A stretch of DNA of 64,000 nt from contig CAZCFY010000005.1 in assembly GCA_964498095.1 (NCBI GenBank), forward strand, positions 62,001-126,000. The letters are read 5' to 3'. The position numbers and the translations under genes are program-made. Shown in pieces: positions 60,963 to 64,000 of this stretch. This DNA is from SG-bin7 sp964498095. GTDB taxonomy: Bacteria > Bdellovibrionota > Bdellovibrionia > Bdellovibrionales > SG-bin7. The first letter of the stretch is position 1. Every line of letters starts with the position of its first letter. The notes below the pieces were generated by a model that made no database searches, was not told the DNA's origin, and saw nothing but the letters and a program-made list of their open reading frames with translations.

Positions 60963-61853
60963 ATGCAATTTACTAAGCGGATTTTCTTATTTTTTGCTCT
61001 CAACGCACTCATAATCCTATCTATCTCCTTTATCTTAAAGGTAACGGGACTTGATCGGATCATGTACGGCTATGGTGGAAACTACGGTACGCTCTTTGTC
61101 ATTTGTTTGCTGTGGGGAACCGGGGGCGCGTTTATTTCTCTGGCGTTGTCTAAAACCTTTGCTAAATCTGGCATGGGAGTTCAAATTATTGACCCGCGCA
61201 CCAATGACCCTGACACACGCCGTTTATTAAATTTAGTTCATGACCTCGCACAAAAAGCTAAATTACCAAAAATGCCCGAGGTTGGCATTTATGAAAGCCC
61301 CGAACTCAATGCTTTTGCTACGGGCCCATCGAAATCAAATTCTCTTGTCGCCGTCTCCACAGGTCTCTTAAATCGCATGGACGAGGAACAAGTAACGGGT
61401 GTTTTGGCGCACGAAGTTTCGCACATTGCCAACGGCGATATGGTCACAATGACAATCGTGCAAGGTGTAGCCAACGCCTTTGCCATGTTCTTTGCAAAAA
61501 TTCTGGCTGAAATGGTCGCCAAAGATCGTGATGGCCGGGTAAATTACTTTTTGTATTATATGATTGAGAGTGTCTTAAGTGTTGCCCTTATGTTCTTGGC
61601 TTTGCCGCTGATAACTGCGTTTTCTCGCTGGCGTGAATATCGTGCCGATCATGGGAGCGCGCGACTGGCTGGCAAGCACCGCATGATAAGCGCTCTGCGA
61701 GCTCTACAGGGTCAGCAAGTTCTTGATAATCGCGAACCCGCTTTGAGTGCATTTAAGATTTCGGGAAAGAAATCAACCGGCATCACCAAGTACTTTTTGA
61801 CCCACCCCCCGATAGAAGAGCGAATTGCCGCCCTTGAACGCGCCCGCCTCTAG
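60963..61853 (+). CDS. htpX: HtpX membrane zinc protease
   Basis: 296 residues. Two N-terminal spans (about 10-30, 42-62), the HEVSH zinc motif at 150-154 (AHEVSHIANGDM), two further spans and the third zinc ligand Glu in WREYRADHGSARL. It degrades damaged inner-membrane proteins. GGAGG precedes the ATG. The EamA gene overlaps its end by 29 bases. Confidence 0.93.
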   Translation: MQFTKRIFLFFALNALIILSISFILKVTGLDRIMYGYGGNYGTLFVICLLWGTGGAFISLALSKTFAKSGMGVQIIDPRTNDPDTRRLLNLVHDLAQKAKLPKMPEVGIYESPELNAFATGPSKSNSLVAVSTGLLNRMDEEQVTGVLAHEVSHIANGDMVTMTIVQGVANAFAMFFAKILAEMVAKDRDGRVNYFLYYMIESVLSVALMFLALPLITAFSRWREYRADHGSARLAGKHRMISALRALQGQQVLDNREPALSAFKISGKKSTGITKYFLTHPPIEERIAALERARL

Positions 61854-62742
61854 TCCGCGCTGGCTCGGATTATCTGCCGCTATTGCGACTTCCATTACGT
61901 GGGGACTGCAAGCCATAGTTTTGAAAGTAGCCATTCAAACCATACCCCTGATTTCTGTGGTGTGGTTTCGCTTTGCGTTTGCCTTACTTTTTTTGGCGGG
62001 ATTTTTATTTTGGCAAAACCCAAAAAACCTAAAAATCCTGCGGGCGCCACCCCTAGGAACTATTTTGGCCGGACTTTTTTTGGCGGTTAATTACCATACG
62101 TTTCTGTTGGGACTGCAGCTCACTTCTCCAAGTAACGCTCAAGTCATGATTCAGGCGGCGCCCTACGGCTTGGCAGTGTTTTCTATTTTTTATTTTAAAG
62201 AAAAGACTTCGCCAATAAGTGTTTTAGGTTTCATTCTTACCCCACTGGGACTTTATTTGTTTTTTCGCGATCAATTTGTGCAGGCGATAAAAGGCGATGA
62301 AATCGTAAGTGGTAATCTTTGGATTTTACTTTCTTCATTGGCCTGGATTATCTATTCCGTTTTGCAAAAAACCTTAAGCCGCAAGTACCATCCTAACCAG
62401 ATCTTGCTGGTGGTTTTTACCGTTACAACCTTATTGATTCTGCCTTTTAGTCAGGCCAAGGTCATGTTTGACTGGGACGCCTTTGAATGGACAATTATGC
62501 TGGTCTTGGGGCTCTTTACCCTACTTGCTTATTGCAGTCTCGGTTTTGCGCTGGCGAATGCACCTGCAAGCCAAGTAAGCATTATAATCACGTGTAATCC
62601 GCTGCTTACGATTTTTCTTATGCAAATGATTCCAGCCACGAATAATTTTGGGTTAATGACGGAAACAATCCAGCCCTTAGGCTATATGGGGGCTGTCATG
62701 GTTATTGGCGGAATCTGTTTGGCGTTGAGACAAAGAAATTAA
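61825..62742 (+). CDS. EamA-family drug/metabolite transporter
   Basis: 305 residues with ten membrane spans and two EamA repeats (ITWGLQAIVLKVAIQTIPLISVVWFRF; WILLSSLAWIIYSVLQKTLSRKY). The start is uncertain: TTG at 61825 overlaps htpX and a TTG at 61834 is possible. Substrate unknown; many such proteins export metabolites or amino acids. It is followed by the lytic transglycosylase gene whose promoter lies in its 3' end. Confidence 0.82.
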   Translation: MPPLNAPASSPRWLGLSAAIATSITWGLQAIVLKVAIQTIPLISVVWFRFAFALLFLAGFLFWQNPKNLKILRAPPLGTILAGLFLAVNYHTFLLGLQLTSPSNAQVMIQAAPYGLAVFSIFYFKEKTSPISVLGFILTPLGLYLFFRDQFVQAIKGDEIVSGNLWILLSSLAWIIYSVLQKTLSRKYHPNQILLVVFTVTTLLILPFSQAKVMFDWDAFEWTIMLVLGLFTLLAYCSLGFALANAPASQVSIIITCNPLLTIFLMQMIPATNNFGLMTETIQPLGYMGAVMVIGGICLALRQRN

Positions 62743-62753
62743 GCAGATATAAT
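62725..62753 (+). promoter_or_regulatory. Promoter TTGAGA-N17-TATAAT for slt
   Basis: Near-ideal -35 and perfect -10 with 17-base spacing. The -10 ends six bases before the ATG at 62760, so the mRNA is predicted to begin at the codon. Confidence 0.6.
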
Positions 62754-62759
62754 ATTTTA

Positions 62760-64000
62760 ATGCTCAAAAGGTTTCCTGCCATCGTCCTCGGACTCAGCTT
62801 CGCTTTTCAAGTCATTGCCGACGAAACAACTACTTCGCCGAGAGAAAAGTACGTGGCCGCCCAAAAGCTGGTAAAGAAAGAGGCGGCCTGCACCGCCTTT
62901 TTTGAGCTGTCGCAAGAAAAAGATTTTCCGTTAAGTGATTTGGCTTTTTTGCGGGCCCGCCAAGCCTGCGGCGCGAAGGCGGAAAAAACTAAAGACTTCG
63001 ATTACAGGAAATACAAAGAAAAGCCATGGCTATGGCCACTGGCAATTGATATCGCATTTTCAGAAACCGTGAATACCAAAGAGTACAAGACCCTTTCGGA
63101 CCTTTATTTAGAAAAATCAAAGCTGGCCTCTTTGGTAAATGAAAAAGTGGACCTTATAGAAAAATCCATCCAATTCGCAAAAAAAGGCAAAAAGGCCGCC
63201 CGTGAAATTGTGCCCCTCACGCAACGACTTTGGAATCTGGCCCCCCGGAAAAAGCCGCGTCCTCCGACCCGTGACTGGATCGCCGTAGCCACCGATTTTC
63301 GCCGGGCGCGGGATTTTAAAAATGCTCTATCGTATTACGATAAAGTTCTAAAAAATCCCCGCAGCTTGCTCGACGATAAGTACCGGGCACTTCTGGGAAT
63401 TAGAGCCACGCGCAAGCTCATGGAAGATAAACCTAAATTTCTAAAAAGCTCCGACGAATTGGTAAAATTTTGTGAGTTGCAATCCAAGCCGCCGCGCTCA
63501 AAAGCCACCCGTGAAAAATTCATGAAGCGCTACTTTGAAGCCAAAATCGCCGCAGCCCGCGCCTATTGGACCGAAGGCAATGTCAAAATCGCCATCAAAA
63601 CCTTAGAAAAAACCGAAAGGGAATTTAAGGGAAAAGTTTCGGTAAACGAAGTCTATTGGTTACGCGGACGCATAGAAGAAGAAAAGAAAAACTATGAGGC
63701 CGCCATTGTTTGGTTAGAAAAGGCCGTCGCCGATTGCAAGGAAGACTGTGTACTCAAAGAAAAGATTTTATGGAATCTCGCTTGGAGCAGCTTTAAGCTT
63801 AAACGCTACACCGATGCGATTGCCCGCTTTGATTTTGTCTTTCAACAAAGCGAGAATCCGTTTGCCAAACCTAAATTTAAATTTTGGAAGGCCAAAAGCT
63901 TTCAAGCCTCAAATGATCCTGACAACGCTAATAAAGTTTTTGAAGAGTTAACCACCGAAGACCCCATCGGTTATTATGGATTTTTAGCCCATCGCGAGCT
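62760..64000 (+). CDS. Soluble lytic murein transglycosylase, N-terminal part
   Basis: 413 codons, cut by the window edge. A signal peptide (FPAIVLGLSFAFQVIA) is followed by a helical, TPR-like U-domain with repeated pairs such as AIKTLEKTEREF, NYEAAIVWLEKAV and RYTDAIARFDFVF. Just before the end comes DPIGYYGFLAHRE, a pattern seen immediately upstream of the catalytic lysozyme-like domain of Slt70. The catalytic domain itself lies outside. The enzyme would cleave glycan strands of peptidoglycan. No ribosome-binding site precedes the ATG. Confidence 0.75.
   Translation, partial: MLKRFPAIVLGLSFAFQVIADETTTSPREKYVAAQKLVKKEAACTAFFELSQEKDFPLSDLAFLRARQACGAKAEKTKDFDYRKYKEKPWLWPLAIDIAFSETVNTKEYKTLSDLYLEKSKLASLVNEKVDLIEKSIQFAKKGKKAAREIVPLTQRLWNLAPRKKPRPPTRDWIAVATDFRRARDFKNALSYYDKVLKNPRSLLDDKYRALLGIRATRKLMEDKPKFLKSSDELVKFCELQSKPPRSKATREKFMKRYFEAKIAAARAYWTEGNVKIAIKTLEKTEREFKGKVSVNEVYWLRGRIEEEKKNYEAAIVWLEKAVADCKEDCVLKEKILWNLAWSSFKLKRYTDAIARFDFVFQQSENPFAKPKFKFWKAKSFQASNDPDNANKVFEELTTEDPIGYYGFLAHRE

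Noticed and set aside
1..64000. CRISPR arrays, insertion sequences and prophage genes
   Set aside because: No direct repeat-spacer pattern, transposase or phage structural gene was seen; the Xer-type gene has normal chromosomal Xer features.

Overview
The window reads as chromosomal DNA of a Gram-negative bacterium with a dense gene layout. Many exported lipoproteins with a clear lipobox, a type IV pilin gene with a sigma-54 type promoter, an OmpA-type lipoprotein, and pairs such as RimB-like protease with RimK and ClpS with ClpA all fit Bdellovibrionota or a neighbouring lineage. That placement is inference from gene content; no rRNA or other marker is present to fix it.

Layout. 1-8.7 kb: the tail of a retropepsin-like protease, rimK, an AsmA-like protein, a collagen-like lipoprotein, a beta-propeller lipoprotein overlapping a DUF3095 cyclase-like gene, a small exported protein and tRNA-Cys. 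8.8-15.3 kb: a ComM-like ATPase, a Xer-type recombinase, three lipoproteins in a row, a poorly explained 450-base gap and an HtrA/Do protease. 15.3-20.7 kb: a bufferin operon (bufA2-bufB-bufC) facing a Cu+ P-type ATPase, then a dicarboxylate/amino-acid symporter. 20.7-29.2 kb: two lipoproteins, a methyltransferase-like protein, a lone CheY, PEP synthase, a methyltransferase, exported proteins of unknown role and a FluC channel coupled to a 39-residue membrane peptide.

29.2-40.4 kb: galT-galK, two related Cys-rich exported proteins flanking an OmpA-type lipoprotein, and a trehalose locus. In that locus a membrane-anchored sensor/HAMP/OtsA fusion, OtsB and a MarR regulator face a GH15 enzyme across a 12-base palindrome. 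40.4-49.4 kb: a decayed stretch beside tRNA-His, a FecR-domain protein, a glycosyltransferase, dnaJ-dnaK with heat-shock-like promoters, a TPR-like protein, a methyltransferase and pilA. 49.4-57.6 kb: a surface-glycan cluster (multispan membrane protein, PhyH-type oxygenase, GT2, and a six-gene tightly overlapping minus-strand operon of methyltransferases, a glycosidase-like propeller, WbqC and NeuD-like proteins). 57.7-64 kb: clpS-clpA, a lipoprotein, htpX, an EamA transporter and the start of a soluble lytic transglycosylase gene cut by the window edge.

Functional themes are envelope maintenance and proteostasis (HtrA, HtpX, ClpS/ClpA, DnaJ/DnaK), copper defence, trehalose and galactose use, and surface glycan decoration. 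A recurring regulatory theme is a promoter whose -10 element ends 6-9 bases before a start codon that has no Shine-Dalgarno sequence, seen at seven genes; this suggests leaderless transcripts. The most interesting systems are the bufferin/copper-ATPase locus and the trehalose switch. Function calls rest on motif recognition without database searches.
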